Below are positions 43,804-52,921 of a stretch of DNA of 64,000 bases, in pieces. This stretch comes from Aurantiacibacter gangjinensis (GTDB lineage Bacteria; Pseudomonadota; Alphaproteobacteria; Sphingomonadales; Sphingomonadaceae): the NCBI RefSeq assembly GCF_001886695.1, contig NZ_CP018098.1, forward strand, positions 62,001 to 126,000. Reading direction: 5' to 3'. The position numbers and the translations under genes are program-made. Position 1 is the stretch's first letter. Every line of letters starts with the position of its first letter. The notes under the pieces were generated by a model, which made no database searches, was not told the origin of the DNA, and saw only the letters and a list, made by a program, of their open reading frames with translations.

Positions 43804-45204
43804 TCAGGACGCCCCGGACTGCTCGCCAGTTCCGGGGCGTTTCCATAGCACCCACCAGGCGATGGCGGCAGCGGCGAGGCCGCCCGAAACATTGGCGACA
43901 AGCTCGGCCCAATACACCGCCTCGGTCCCCAGCGCACCGCGCAGCAGCCAGGCAAATGGCACCATCACCAGCAGTACGCGGGTAAGCGACAAAGCGAGCG
44001 CATTGCCCGCGCGATCGATGGCGTTGAGCGCGCCGTTGACCACGATCAGCACGCCGAACCCGGCATAGCCCCAGACCGAAATGGCGAGATAGGACACAGC
44101 GGCTTCGGTGACGTCCGCTTCTTCGCTGAAGATCTGGGCAAACCATTCGCGCGCCATAAAAATGACGATGGCCGCCGCAAGCCCGTAGCCGATGCAGAAC
44201 AGCCCGGCCTGCACCAACGCGTTTCGCGCCCGGTCATATTGCGATGCACCCCAATTCTGCCCGACGATGGCGCCGATGGAACCGGACAGCGCCAATAGCG
44301 GCACCACGGCGAAACTCTGCAAGCGCCCGCCAACGCCGAAGCCGGCGACCGCTGCAGCCCCCTCGGCGGCAAGGAAGGATGTCAGCACGGCGAGGCCTGC
44401 CGGGTTGATCGAATTGGTGAACGCCGCCGGGCCGGCGACGCGGGTGATCGCACCCATCTGCGTGCGCACATCGCACTGGGTCATGGCGGACGGGCGGAAC
44501 GGCAGGTCGTACCGGCCGAGCAGCAGGAAAGCGGCGACGATGGCGATCAGCCAGCCGCCGATGGTGGCATAGGCGGCCCCTGCAATGCCGAAGCCTTCGA
44601 TGCCGAACATGCCAGTAATCAGAAGCGGATCGAGAACCCAGTTCGCCGCCGAATAGACCAGCAGCACGGCAGTGTTCGCCTTGGCTGCGCCTTGGCCGCG
44701 CAACACGCCGTTCATGCCCATCATCGTCATCATTAGCGGGAAGCCGAGCGCATAGGGCGCCATATATTCATCGATCAGCGGCAGGATATCGGCATCGGCC
44801 TGCATCAGCTCGAAAAGCGGCTGGCGCAGCAGATAAAGCAAAAGCCCAGTGGCAAGACCTGCGACGAGCCCCAGCGCCATGCCGAGATTGGCGCGGGAGA
44901 GCGCACTGTCGTCATTCCCTTCGCCCAGCGCGCGGCTGACGACTGAATTGACGCCCACCATCACGCCGACACCAAGGCTTTGCAGCGCGGTGATAACGGG
45001 GAAGATGAAGCTGATGGCGGCAAGTTCGCTGGGGCCGAGCTGACCGACGAAATAGGCATCGATAATGCCGACCGACATGATCGCGGCGACGCCGACCACG
45101 GCGGGGGTGGTCTGCTTGACCAGATGGCCGGGGATGGAGCCCTTGACCAGCTTGGCCCGGCTGCCGGTCCCCTCGTCCTGCGCGTCTTCGTGCGTTTCTG
45201 GCAT
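43804..45204 (-). CDS. MATE-family efflux transporter
   Basis: 466 residues with twelve predicted membrane segments arranged as two repeats. N-terminal TTPAVVGVAAIMSVGIIDAYFVGQLGPSELAAISFIFP and the second-half FLAAEGAAAVAGFGVGGRLQSF are MATE/DinF family patterns. It exports cationic drugs or metabolites in exchange for Na+ or H+; the acidic residue at DAYFVG is the probable coupling site. Stands alone, convergent with phyR. Confidence 0.88.
   Translation of the reverse strand: MPETHEDAQDEGTGSRAKLVKGSIPGHLVKQTTPAVVGVAAIMSVGIIDAYFVGQLGPSELAAISFIFPVITALQSLGVGVMVGVNSVVSRALGEGNDDSALSRANLGMALGLVAGLATGLLLYLLRQPLFELMQADADILPLIDEYMAPYALGFPLMMTMMGMNGVLRGQGAAKANTAVLLVYSAANWVLDPLLITGMFGIEGFGIAGAAYATIGGWLIAIVAAFLLLGRYDLPFRPSAMTQCDVRTQMGAITRVAGPAAFTNSINPAGLAVLTSFLAAEGAAAVAGFGVGGRLQSFAVVPLLALSGSIGAIVGQNWGASQYDRARNALVQAGLFCIGYGLAAAIVIFMAREWFAQIFSEEADVTEAAVSYLAISVWGYAGFGVLIVVNGALNAIDRAGNALALSLTRVLLVMVPFAWLLRGALGTEAVYWAELVANVSGGLAAAAIAWWVLWKRPGTGEQSGAS
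43809..43842 (+). terminator. Terminator after phyR, inside the convergent gene end
   Basis: ACGCCCCGGA (43809-43818) pairs perfectly with TCCGGGGCGT (43831-43840), then TTT. It overlaps the last codons of the MATE gene on the other strand. The T-run is short, so efficiency is uncertain. Confidence 0.6.
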
Positions 45205-45374
45205 GCTGTCCCGTCTGGCGTCTCGACCGCCTGCGGCGGGGCACCACCCCTAGCGGGCAGCCGCGCAATAGCAAGCGGGGCGGGCGGGGAAGATGCGGGG
45301 CTCGCCGCTCGACATTCGCCATCGCCTGCCGCACAAAGCGCTGGAAACCCGCCGACCCCGATGGAACCCGCCGC

Positions 45375-45938
45375 ATGCCCGCAATGACCGTGAACGACAG
45401 GCCGCTGGAGTTCGAGATGGACCCGGAGACGCCGCTGCTTTTCGCGCTACGCGATGCGGCAAACCTCACGGGCACCAAATATGGCTGCGGCGTGGGCGAT
45501 TGCGGGGCCTGCATGGTGCTGGTCGATGGCGAGGCGCTGCGCAGCTGCCTTGTCACCATCGCAGAGGCAGAAGGCCGCTTTATCACCACGATCGAGGGGC
45601 TGAGCCGCGACCGGTCTCACCCGGTGCAGCAGGCGCTGGTGGCGGAGCAGGCGATCCAGTGCGGCTTCTGCACGCCAGGCATCGCCATCGCCGCTGCCGC
45701 GCTGATCCAGCGCAATCCCGATCCCAGCGAGCAGGATGTGCGCGATGCCATCCCGAACCTGTGCCGCTGCGGGGTCTATCCGCGACTGGTGCAAGCGGTG
45801 CAGCGCGCAGGGCGCGTCGCGCGCCGCCGCGAAACGATTAGCGCCGCGCCCGCCCCGGGGATCGAGGCTGAGGACGCGGCGCGTGCCGTCCCGGGGATGC
45901 GTGGGGGCACATCCGATGGGGACGGACTGGGTTCCTAG
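45375..45938 (+). CDS. Xanthine dehydrogenase-family 2Fe-2S subunit (IorA/CoxS-like), orphan
   Basis: 187 residues. The plant-type 2Fe-2S motif is YGCGVGDCGACMVLVDG plus SCLVTI, and the second all-helical cluster has CGFCTPG and CRCGVYPR. These match the small subunit of isoquinoline/aldehyde oxidoreductases of the molybdenum hydroxylase family. The large molybdopterin-binding subunit, normally next door, is absent: the next gene is a minus-strand TonB receptor overlapping by four bases. The C-terminal ~30 residues are extra. Needs a partner elsewhere to be active. Confidence 0.85.
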   Translation: MPAMTVNDRPLEFEMDPETPLLFALRDAANLTGTKYGCGVGDCGACMVLVDGEALRSCLVTIAEAEGRFITTIEGLSRDRSHPVQQALVAEQAIQCGFCTPGIAIAAAALIQRNPDPSEQDVRDAIPNLCRCGVYPRLVQAVQRAGRVARRRETISAAPAPGIEAEDAARAVPGMRGGTSDGDGLGS

Positions 45939-48100
45939 AAGCGCAGGCGCGCTCCGAAACGGACATTCAGCGGTTCGCCCGGCTGCAGATTGTTGTCGCC
46001 ATGCGCGCTGGGGAAGTAGTCCGCATCGAAAAGGTTTTCGACATTGGCCTGCAGGGCGATCGTGTCCGTGAGGTCGAAGAACACCGCCGCATCGACGCGC
46101 AGATAATCGGGCAGCACCACATCGTTGGAGAAGCTGGCGAATTGCTCATCCTGCCAGATGGCGCCGAGGCCGAAGCCCAGCCGATCGGTCGCCTGCAAGC
46201 GCGTCCATGCGCTGACCTGGTGCTCGGCCAACTGCTGCAAGGTGAGGCCTGCCGCGCCGAATGTGCTGGTCTCGGTGATTTCGCCGTCGAGATAGGTGTA
46301 GCCGAAATTGATGCTCCAGGCGTCGGTGATGTTCCCGGCAACGCTGGCTTCGAAACCGCGCACGCGGCTTTCGCCCACCAGCGCCGTGACGGTCGGGTCG
46401 GCCGGATCGGGGCCGCGCGTATTGGTCCGCTCCACCTGGAAGATGGCAGCCGTCAGCAGCAATTCCGCTGTAGGCGCGTATTTCACGCCGACTTCGTAAT
46501 TTGTGAACTTCTCCGGCTCGAACGCCTCGCTGCTGGGCGGCAGAAGGAAGAACTGGTCGCCTGCCTGCGGCAGGAAGCTTTCGGCATAGCTCGCATAGAG
46601 CGAGAGCATGTCGGAAGGCTGGTAGACGATACCGAAGCGCGGGGAGAACACCTCGTCCACCCGGTCGCCGCTGGTGCTGGTCAGCCGCTCTTCGGTCTGA
46701 AGGTCGAAGCGGTCAAACCGCAGGCCGGCAATCAGCTCGAGATTTTCGCCGATGGCGATCTGGTCCTGGATATAAGCGCTGAAGACTTCCAGCTCCGAGT
46801 GGCGATCGCGCACCGGCGCGCCGAGCGAGATGGCGGGGAAGGTAAACGTCTGGGCCAGAGGCAGTGTCACACGGCTGTTGAGGCCGCCGGCCCCGTCGTC
46901 GAAGAATGCGTTGGCGCGGCCGTTGAAGCTGTCCTGCCAGCTGCCTTCTACGCCCAGCATCAGCGTATGGCCGATGCTACCGGTGGAGAAATTGGCGACA
47001 AGGTTGGCCTGCGCGATGAAGTTCTCGCGCGTCTGCTCGTCGCGGTAGCCCGAGAACTCGACATCGGTGCCGCCATTGCGAAGGCCGCGCGGCAAGATGT
47101 TCTGGTAGCCCTTGTCGTAATCGGCATATTGCAGCGTGACATTGGCCGACAGCGCCTCGGAGAAATCATGCTCCAGCCGGGTGCGGGCGATGTGAACATG
47201 CACTTCGGTGTCGTTGAAATCGCCTGCGCCGAACAGCGTATCCTGGAAGCCGCGCAGCGGACCGTCGCCATCGGCAGGATTGCCGCGATCCACCAGCCGC
47301 TCGTCATTGTCGTAGCTGTAGAATGCGAAGAGACGCGTATCCGGGCCCAGTTCTGCGGTCAGCGTCGGTGCGATGCCGAAGAAATGCCCGTCATAGAAAT
47401 CGCGATTGTTGTCGAACTGCTCGTAGGTCGTATCCACGCGGAAGGCGACGGAGTCGCTGACAGGCGCGTTGATGCCGCCCACAATCGCCCATGCGCCGAA
47501 CGTGTCGACGCTGCTATCGAGTTCGCCGGAAAAGCCGTTGAGGCTGGCGCGGTTGGCTACGCGGTTGACCACGCCGCCGCCGCCGCCGCGGCCAAAGATC
47601 AGCGCATTGGCACCTTTCAGCACCTCGATCCGCGCGACATTGTAGAGCGGGCGATAATATTGCGCATCGTCACGCAGGCCGTCGAGATAGAAGTCCGCCG
47701 TGGTTTCCTGACCGCGAATGAAGATCTCGTCGCGGTGCCCTTCGCCTGTTTCCAGGCTGATGCCGGGCACGAAGCGCAGCGCCTCACCCAGTTGGCGGAT
47801 GGACTGGTCTTCCAGCTGGTCGTCCGTGATGAAAGTCACCGTCTGCGGCACATCGATGATCGGCGTTTCGGTCTTCATGCCGGTGGAACCGTCATCCTCG
47901 CCATAGCCCTGCGCCGTACCGGTGACGACGATATTGCCCGGCAGGTAATCGCGGTCGCCATCGGGATCGGTCAGGTCCGCACCCTCGGTATTGTCCGTCG
48001 AATCGACAGTGTCGGCAAGTGCCGGAAGGGGGGCCAAGGCGGTCGCGCCTGCAAGAAGGGCGGCACGGAAGAAGACGGTACGAATGATGAATTCCCTCAC
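45935..48100 (-). CDS. TonB-dependent siderophore receptor
   Basis: 721 residues. Signal peptide (LLAGATALAPLPALA), then plug domain: VPQTVTFITDDQLEDQSIRQLGEALRFVPGIS, IFIRGQETTADFYLDGLRDDAQYYRPLYNVARIEVLKGANALIFGRGGGGGVVNRV, and a 22-strand barrel ending in FGARLRF, with C-terminal aromatic Phe. Plug wording fits catecholate/hydroxamate ferri-siderophore receptors (Fiu/CirA/FhuA-like). The start used is GTG 48100, but the only good Shine-Dalgarno-like GAGGGA falls inside the frame. A Fur box lies upstream. No siderophore synthesis genes are near. Confidence 0.88.
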   Translation of the reverse strand: MREFIIRTVFFRAALLAGATALAPLPALADTVDSTDNTEGADLTDPDGDRDYLPGNIVVTGTAQGYGEDDGSTGMKTETPIIDVPQTVTFITDDQLEDQSIRQLGEALRFVPGISLETGEGHRDEIFIRGQETTADFYLDGLRDDAQYYRPLYNVARIEVLKGANALIFGRGGGGGVVNRVANRASLNGFSGELDSSVDTFGAWAIVGGINAPVSDSVAFRVDTTYEQFDNNRDFYDGHFFGIAPTLTAELGPDTRLFAFYSYDNDERLVDRGNPADGDGPLRGFQDTLFGAGDFNDTEVHVHIARTRLEHDFSEALSANVTLQYADYDKGYQNILPRGLRNGGTDVEFSGYRDEQTRENFIAQANLVANFSTGSIGHTLMLGVEGSWQDSFNGRANAFFDDGAGGLNSRVTLPLAQTFTFPAISLGAPVRDRHSELEVFSAYIQDQIAIGENLELIAGLRFDRFDLQTEERLTSTSGDRVDEVFSPRFGIVYQPSDMLSLYASYAESFLPQAGDQFFLLPPSSEAFEPEKFTNYEVGVKYAPTAELLLTAAIFQVERTNTRGPDPADPTVTALVGESRVRGFEASVAGNITDAWSINFGYTYLDGEITETSTFGAAGLTLQQLAEHQVSAWTRLQATDRLGFGLGAIWQDEQFASFSNDVVLPDYLRVDAAVFFDLTDTIALQANVENLFDADYFPSAHGDNNLQPGEPLNVRFGARLRF

Positions 48101-48139
48101 GAGTCGTTATTGCAAGTCATTTGCAAGAACGCCTTTATT

Positions 48140-48158
48140 GCGAGTGATTATCAATGAC
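48140..48158 (-). promoter_or_regulatory. Fur-box-like operator for the TonB receptor
   Basis: GCGAGTGATTATCAATGAC matches 12 of 19 positions of the Fur consensus. A second element, TTGCAA-gtcat-TTGCAA (48110-48126), lies between it and the start and is related to it. Both are in the promoter of the receptor and imply iron repression. Confidence 0.7.
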
Positions 48159-48244
48159 AACAGCAAATATGCCATTGAGGCAAAAAACCTCGCCCGCTAG
48201 TGCGCCGAAGCGACACAGGACACCAGTTTCAGGAGTACGGACCC

Positions 48245-48589
48245 ATGAAAGCCACGATCTGGCACAACCCGAAATGCGGGACATCGCGCAAGACGCTGGC
48301 GATCCTGGAAAACCTCTCCTCGGTCGATGTGACTGTCGTGGAATATCTCAAAGAGCCGCCCGCGCGCGACAAGCTGGTGCAGCTCTTCGCGGATGCGGGC
48401 ATGACGCCTGCCGAGGGCCTGCGCCTGCGCGGCACCGATGCAGAAGAGCGCGGCCTGCCCGACGCCGATGACGACAGCGTTCTGGATGCGATGGTCGCCG
48501 ACCCCATCCTCATCAACCGCCCGATCGTGGAAACGGAGAAAGGCGTGCGCCTATGCCGCCCGCAAGACAGGGTACTGGACATTCTCTAA
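48245..48589 (+). CDS. arsC: Arsenate reductase-family protein (ArsC/Spx fold)
   Basis: 114 residues from ATG 48245. IWHNPKCGTSRKTLAIL carries the catalytic Cys (residue 11) in the NPxCGTS loop of glutaredoxin-dependent arsenate reductases; ILINRPIVETEKGVRLCRP is the conserved NRP motif with basic residue. It should reduce As(V) to As(III) using glutathione/glutaredoxin. There are no ars neighbours; arsM lies over 46 kb away. A YffB-like role is an alternative. Confidence 0.82.
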   Translation: MKATIWHNPKCGTSRKTLAILENLSSVDVTVVEYLKEPPARDKLVQLFADAGMTPAEGLRLRGTDAEERGLPDADDDSVLDAMVADPILINRPIVETEKGVRLCRPQDRVLDIL

Positions 48590-48632
48590 GCTTGCTGGGA
48601 CAGTATGGGCCTGATCGTAAGGGTGGCTATTC

Positions 48633-49277
48633 ATGAGCAGTAACGAGCTGGCGCAGAAGCGCCGCATCGGCCTACGCCAGCGCGTGATGCGGGCAGTCGG
48701 CCCGGCAGGCGTGTTCTTCAAGGGCTTCCTGCGAGAGCCGCGCATGGTCGGCTCCGTCATTCCGTCCTCGCGCAGCACGATTGACGCCATGCTGGAGCCC
48801 GTCGATTGGGCAAACTGCAAGCTGTTCGTGGAGTACGGCCCCGGCGTCGGCACCTTCTGCCAGAGCGTGCTCGACAGGTTGCCGCGTGACGGCGAGCTTC
48901 TGGTGATCGACACCAACCCGCTTTTCATCGACTATCTAAAGCGTGCCTTCACCGACAGCCGCTTCCACGCGGTGCTCGGCAGTGCCGCGGATGTGGAAGA
49001 GATCGTGCGTATGATCGGCCACGAAAAGGCGGATTACGTCCTTTCCGGCTTGCCTTTCTCCACCCTGCCCGAAGGCGTCGGCCAGTCCATCGTGGAGGCG
49101 ACATCGCGCGTGGTGCGCGAGGGCGGTGCGTTCATGACCTACCAGTTCAAGGGCGTCGCCCGCGACCTGACGGCGCGCTATTTCCCGCGCGTGACCACCG
49201 ACATGGCATGGTTCAACATTCCGCCATGCATTCTCGCATGGGGATGGCAGACGAGCGGCAAAAGCGACGCTGCCTAG
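48633..49277 (+). CDS. Class I SAM methyltransferase, phospholipid N-methyltransferase-like
   Basis: 214 residues. FFKGFLREPRMVGSVIPSSRSTIDAML is typical of PmtA-type phosphatidylethanolamine N-methyltransferases; VEYGPGVGTFCQSVLDRL is the SAM loop and DYVLSGLPFSTLPE the motif IV analogue. It probably makes methylated PE or phosphatidylcholine at the inner membrane, though related rRNA adenine dimethylase-like proteins share parts of the fold. It overlaps the convergent membrane gene by four bases. Confidence 0.78.
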   Translation: MSSNELAQKRRIGLRQRVMRAVGPAGVFFKGFLREPRMVGSVIPSSRSTIDAMLEPVDWANCKLFVEYGPGVGTFCQSVLDRLPRDGELLVIDTNPLFIDYLKRAFTDSRFHAVLGSAADVEEIVRMIGHEKADYVLSGLPFSTLPEGVGQSIVEATSRVVREGGAFMTYQFKGVARDLTARYFPRVTTDMAWFNIPPCILAWGWQTSGKSDAA

Positions 49278-50092
49278 TCGAAGGTTTCCGCGATCCGTGG
49301 TTCGGACGGACCGGCAAGCTGGCGGTGCGCCGCTGCAATCGCTGCGATCATCACGATAGTGAAAACCGCGCCAACGAGGCTGGAGAAGAAGGCGACGAGG
49401 ATGGCGCCCGTTTCCGCGCCCATCAATGCGCCCAGCAATGCCATGATCATGCTGAGGATCAGCGAGATCACGATGTAAACGATCATGATCAGCAGGAAGA
49501 AGATGAACAGGCGCAGGCTATTTCCTTTGGTCAGCTTCCAGCTGCGTGCCAGCACGGTGAAGGGATTGCGCACTTTCTCCACCGCGATGACCGGTGCGGA
49601 GAGCGAGACTTTGACCGCAAGATAGATCGTGCCGATCACCATCAGCGGCACCGTTACGATAGCGGCGATGCCGCCGGTGGCAGCGGTCAGGGCCAGGAGG
49701 AGAGCGAGGACCAAGCTCAGGCCGATGGTGAAGAGCAGATAAGTAGCAATTGCCGGTAAAAGAGCCTTCGCGCCGTCGCCGATGGCCTCGCCGACGCTGG
49801 GCCGCCTGCCATCGCGCAGCAAAGCGAGAATGGCGAGATAGCCAACCATCTGGATGACGATTGCCAGCAGATAGAGCCACCACCAATCGGCATAGATTGC
49901 CTGAACCTGTTCGCCCAGCCGCTCAACATCCGCCATGGTCTGGATCGGATCCTGCGGCATCGCCGGGATCAGGAAGGCCATCAGCATGGCGGGCAGCAGG
50001 AAAAAAATACCGCCGAGCACCAGCAGCACTTCCTTGTTGGCGGACATCATGGCCACCGCCTCGTTCCATGCTGCACCGAGATCGAGTTTCAT
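49274..50092 (-). CDS. Polytopic membrane protein (glycerophosphoryl diester phosphodiesterase membrane-domain-like)
   Basis: 272 residues from ATG 50092 (MKLDLGAAWNEAVAMMSANKEVLLVLGGIFFLLPAML). Six membrane segments; KVRNPFTVLARSWKLTKGNSLRLFIFFLLIMIVY is the part I associate with GDPD membrane-domain/YciC-like proteins. Function is unknown. A longer frame to 50152 has no good start signal and would run toward lipB. Confidence 0.7.
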   Translation of the reverse strand: MKLDLGAAWNEAVAMMSANKEVLLVLGGIFFLLPAMLMAFLIPAMPQDPIQTMADVERLGEQVQAIYADWWWLYLLAIVIQMVGYLAILALLRDGRRPSVGEAIGDGAKALLPAIATYLLFTIGLSLVLALLLALTAATGGIAAIVTVPLMVIGTIYLAVKVSLSAPVIAVEKVRNPFTVLARSWKLTKGNSLRLFIFFLLIMIVYIVISLILSMIMALLGALMGAETGAILVAFFSSLVGAVFTIVMIAAIAAAHRQLAGPSEPRIAETFD

Positions 50093-50166
50093 CTGCTTCG
50101 CCTTCGCGTTTTGCTTGATTGCCCCATTGATAAACGCGGGCCGCGTCGCCAAGCAATCGCCAACAT

Positions 50167-50847
50167 ATGATTGATGCAGCTTTATCTCCCGATTCCGGCA
50201 TCGAGTGGCGTCGCAGCGACGGGCAGGTGCCCTATCGCGAGGCGCTGGCCGAGCAGGAAGCGCGCAACGCCGCTCTAGCCGAAGGTCGCGGGCAGGAACT
50301 GGTCTGGATGCTGGAGCATCCGCCCGTTTATACCGCGGGCACCAGCGCCGATGTCGCCGAATTGGTCGATCCGCGTTTCGATGTCGTGGAGACCGGGCGC
50401 GGCGGACGCTACACCTATCACGGCCCCGGCCAGCGGGTGACCTACGTTCTGCTGGACCTGAAGCGGCGCGCGAAGGATGTGCGCCTGTTCGTCCACGCGC
50501 TGGAGGATTGGGTCATCGCCACGCTCGGAGATTTCGGTGTCGAGGCCTTTGCCGTGCCCGACCGGATCGGCATCTGGACGCGCGAGGCTGATGGTAGCGA
50601 AGCGAAGATCGGGGCTATCGGCGTGCGGGTTCGGCGCTGGGTGACGATGCACGGCTTTGCTGTGAACCTTTCGCCCGATTTGTCGCATTTCACCGGCATC
50701 GTGCCATGCGGCATCGCGGAATACGGCGTCACCAGCATGGAGCGGCTGGGAAAGAGTGTTGCGCCGGGCGAGTGGGATGAGGCATTGCTGGCGCGCGCGG
50801 CGGATTTCCTCTCCGCCATCGAAACACCGGAAGGCCCGACACCATGA
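50167..50847 (+). CDS. lipB: Octanoyl-[acyl-carrier-protein]-protein N-octanoyltransferase
   Basis: 226 residues. [23 protein letters not shown] is the substrate-binding block, [22 protein letters not shown] has the active-site Lys, and [14 protein letters not shown] the thioester Cys. It transfers octanoyl groups from ACP to lipoyl domains. Divergent from the membrane protein and followed with four-base overlap by a small lipoprotein. Confidence 0.95.
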   Translation: MIDAALSPDSGIEWRRSDGQVPYREALAEQEARNAALAEGRGQELVWMLEHPPVYTAGTSADVAELVDPRFDVVETGRGGRYTYHGPGQRVTYVLLDLKRRAKDVRLFVHALEDWVIATLGDFGVEAFAVPDRIGIWTREADGSEAKIGAIGVRVRRWVTMHGFAVNLSPDLSHFTGIVPCGIAEYGVTSMERLGKSVAPGEWDEALLARAADFLSAIETPEGPTP

Positions 50848-51050
50848 CACCCCGCATCGCCCTGATCGCTGCCGCGCCGCTGCTTTTGCTGTCGGCCTGC
50901 GAGGAAGAGGCGGCCATTCCCGAAGGTGATGACGGCCGCGAGGCTAGCGGCGAAGTTCTGGAAGGTTCGATCAGCGACGACATGCTGCCCATCGCCGAAA
51001 CCCGCTCGCAGCCACCCTTGCGCGCTGGTGAAGAAGGCGATGACGACTAG
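50844..51050 (+). CDS. Small acidic lipoprotein
   Basis: 68 residues from ATG 50844, overlapping the lipB stop (ATGA). Lipobox LLLLSAC with Cys about residue 19, then an acidic unstructured tail ([19 protein letters not shown]..). It has the same design as the two lipoproteins at 39.1-39.6 kb. Function unknown. Confidence 0.65.
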   Translation: MTPRIALIAAAPLLLLSACEEEAAIPEGDDGREASGEVLEGSISDDMLPIAETRSQPPLRAGEEGDDD

Positions 51051-51071
51051 GCCGCTGCGGAGGAGTAGGCC

Positions 51072-51959
51072 TTATTCAGCCCGTGCGAGCAGCTTTTTCG
51101 CCTGTTCGAAATGCGGCTGGTCGATCATCTTCCCATCCAGTTGCAGCGCGCCGACGCCGGGATTGGCTTCGAACGCATCGACGATAGCCTGCGCGTTGGC
51201 GAGCTCGTCCGCGCTGGGTGAGAACGCCTCGTTGATGATGGCAACTTGCGCTGGATGGATGGCGAGCATCCCGGCAAAACCATCCCCATACCCATCGCGG
51301 GCCACGCGCCGCAGCCCGTCCATGTCCCGAAAATCGGCATGCAGTGTGTCGATGGCAGCGACGCCTGCGGCGTGCGCAGTAAGCAAGGTCTGCGCGCGCA
51401 CTATGCGGAACAGGTCGGTCCAGCGGCCTCGATCATCACGCTTGCGCACCGCGCCGATTGCGGCGGAAAGGTCTTCTGCGCCCCAGGTCAGCCCGAGCAG
51501 GCGCGGCTGGGCATTTTCGGGATCGGCATAGGTGGCCATCGTAAGTGCGGAAGCTGCGGTTTCGCTCACCAGCGGGAGCAGCTGCGTGCTGCCCGCCGCC
51601 AGCCCGTGGCGCGCTTCCTCTTGCTCCAACATCGCGGCCAGCGCTGAAAGCTGCTGCGGCCCGGCAGCTTTCGGCACAACCAGACCGGCGGGGGCACCGC
51701 CCATCACCGCGCCCACATCATCGCGCCAGAGATCGGTGTCGAGCGGGTTGATCCGCACCCAGCGTTGGTAGGCTGCGTCCGTGCCGCGCTCGCCGTTTAG
51801 CCATTCGCGCGTCGTGCCGCGCGCAGCCTCCTTCGCTTGCGGCGCGACCGCATCTTCCAGATCGACGATCAGCACATCGGCACCGGTCGAGGGCGCCTTG
51901 CCGAGCTTCTTCTCGCTATCGCCCGGCACGAACAGCCATGATCGGATCGGCATCGGCAT
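51072..51959 (-). CDS. HpcH/HpaI aldolase/citrate lyase-family (CitE-like) protein
   Basis: 295 residues. RSWLFVPGDSEKKLGKAPSTGADVLIVDLEDAVAP is the signature N-terminus; VRINPLDTDLW, VVPKA, LLPLVSETAASAL, GLTWGAEDLSAAIG (metal Glu/Asp) and MLAIHPAQVAIINEAFSPS follow. Members cleave malyl-CoA, beta-methylmalyl-CoA or citramalyl-CoA; this one could be the stand-alone CitE/CLYBL type that removes citramalyl-CoA. The exact substrate is open. Confidence 0.82.
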   Translation of the reverse strand: MPMPIRSWLFVPGDSEKKLGKAPSTGADVLIVDLEDAVAPQAKEAARGTTREWLNGERGTDAAYQRWVRINPLDTDLWRDDVGAVMGGAPAGLVVPKAAGPQQLSALAAMLEQEEARHGLAAGSTQLLPLVSETAASALTMATYADPENAQPRLLGLTWGAEDLSAAIGAVRKRDDRGRWTDLFRIVRAQTLLTAHAAGVAAIDTLHADFRDMDGLRRVARDGYGDGFAGMLAIHPAQVAIINEAFSPSADELANAQAIVDAFEANPGVGALQLDGKMIDQPHFEQAKKLLARAE

Positions 51960-52018
51960 TCTCTCCTTGCTTGCGGCTTCCCTATAGCCAAGCCGGGGAA
52001 GCGCGCTAGAGCGCGTGT

Positions 52019-52921
52019 GTGGAAGAGAAAGCCGAAACGCCTGCTGCCCGCCTGCTGGGGATTGCCGCGCTGCTGGGCGGCAATATCGCGCTGGCGCTGG
52101 GGCCGTGGCTGGTGCGCCTGGCCGATACCGGCCCCGTCAGCGCGGGCTTCTGGCGGCTGGCGCTGGCCCTGCCGGTGCTGTTCCTGCTAGCTGCCGCGAA
52201 CCGCGAAAGCTTACGCGGCCTGCCAAGAAAGACCGTCTGGCTGGTGCTGGCAGGCGGCGTGTTTTTCGGTCTCGACATCGCCAGCTGGCATATCGGGATC
52301 GAACAGACCCGCCTCGCCAATGCGACGCTGTTCGGCAACGCGGGCAGCATCATCCTGATGGTCTGGGCCTTTATCACTTTACGCCGCCTGCCTGCGGGGA
52401 GGGAATGGCAGGCCATCGTCGCGGCGCTTGCAGGCTCGGCGATTCTGCTGGGGCGTTCACTCGACCTCTCCATCGTGAACTTCCGCGGCGACCTGTTCTG
52501 CCTGCTCGCAGGGCTGCTCTACGCCGGATATCTGCTTCTCTTGCAGGATGCGCGGCGCAGCATGGGTAGCTGGAGCCTGCTGGCCCTTTCGAGCTGCGCC
52601 AGCACCGTCGTGCTGTTTCTCTACGCCATGGCCATGGGAGAAACCTTTTGGCCGACGGACTGGACGCCGGTGCTGCTGCTCGCGCTATCCAGCCAGATCG
52701 TGGGACAGGGTCTGCTGGTCTACGCGCTGCGGCTCTTCCCGCCGCTGGTGATCGGTATCGCTCTCCTGACACAGCCCGCGGTCGCCGCTCTGGTCGGCTG
52801 GTGGCGCTTCGACGAGATGCTGGTGCCTCTCGACATGCTGGGCATCGTGCTGGTCGGCAGCGCGCTGGTGCTGGCGCGTGCCAAAGCTCCGCGCCTCGTC
52901 AGCGCGGGTCGGTCAGCCTGA
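52019..52921 (+). CDS. EamA/DMT-family transporter
   Basis: 300 residues, GTG start. Ten membrane segments in two EamA repeats: GNIALALGPWLVRLADTGPVSAGFWRLALALPVLFLLA and the second half LALSSQIVGQGLLVYALRLFPPLVIGIALLTQPAVAALVGW. It is a small-metabolite exporter type with unpredictable substrate. Its 3' end overlaps the convergent DUF2254 gene by 23 bases. Confidence 0.87.
   Translation: MEEKAETPAARLLGIAALLGGNIALALGPWLVRLADTGPVSAGFWRLALALPVLFLLAAANRESLRGLPRKTVWLVLAGGVFFGLDIASWHIGIEQTRLANATLFGNAGSIILMVWAFITLRRLPAGREWQAIVAALAGSAILLGRSLDLSIVNFRGDLFCLLAGLLYAGYLLLLQDARRSMGSWSLLALSSCASTVVLFLYAMAMGETFWPTDWTPVLLLALSSQIVGQGLLVYALRLFPPLVIGIALLTQPAVAALVGWWRFDEMLVPLDMLGIVLVGSALVLARAKAPRLVSAGRSA

Noticed and set aside
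46001..48157. 718-residue open frame on the plus strand opposite the TonB receptor
   Set aside because: Shadow of the receptor gene: no domain pattern, biased composition, and the minus-strand protein is clearly a TonB receptor.
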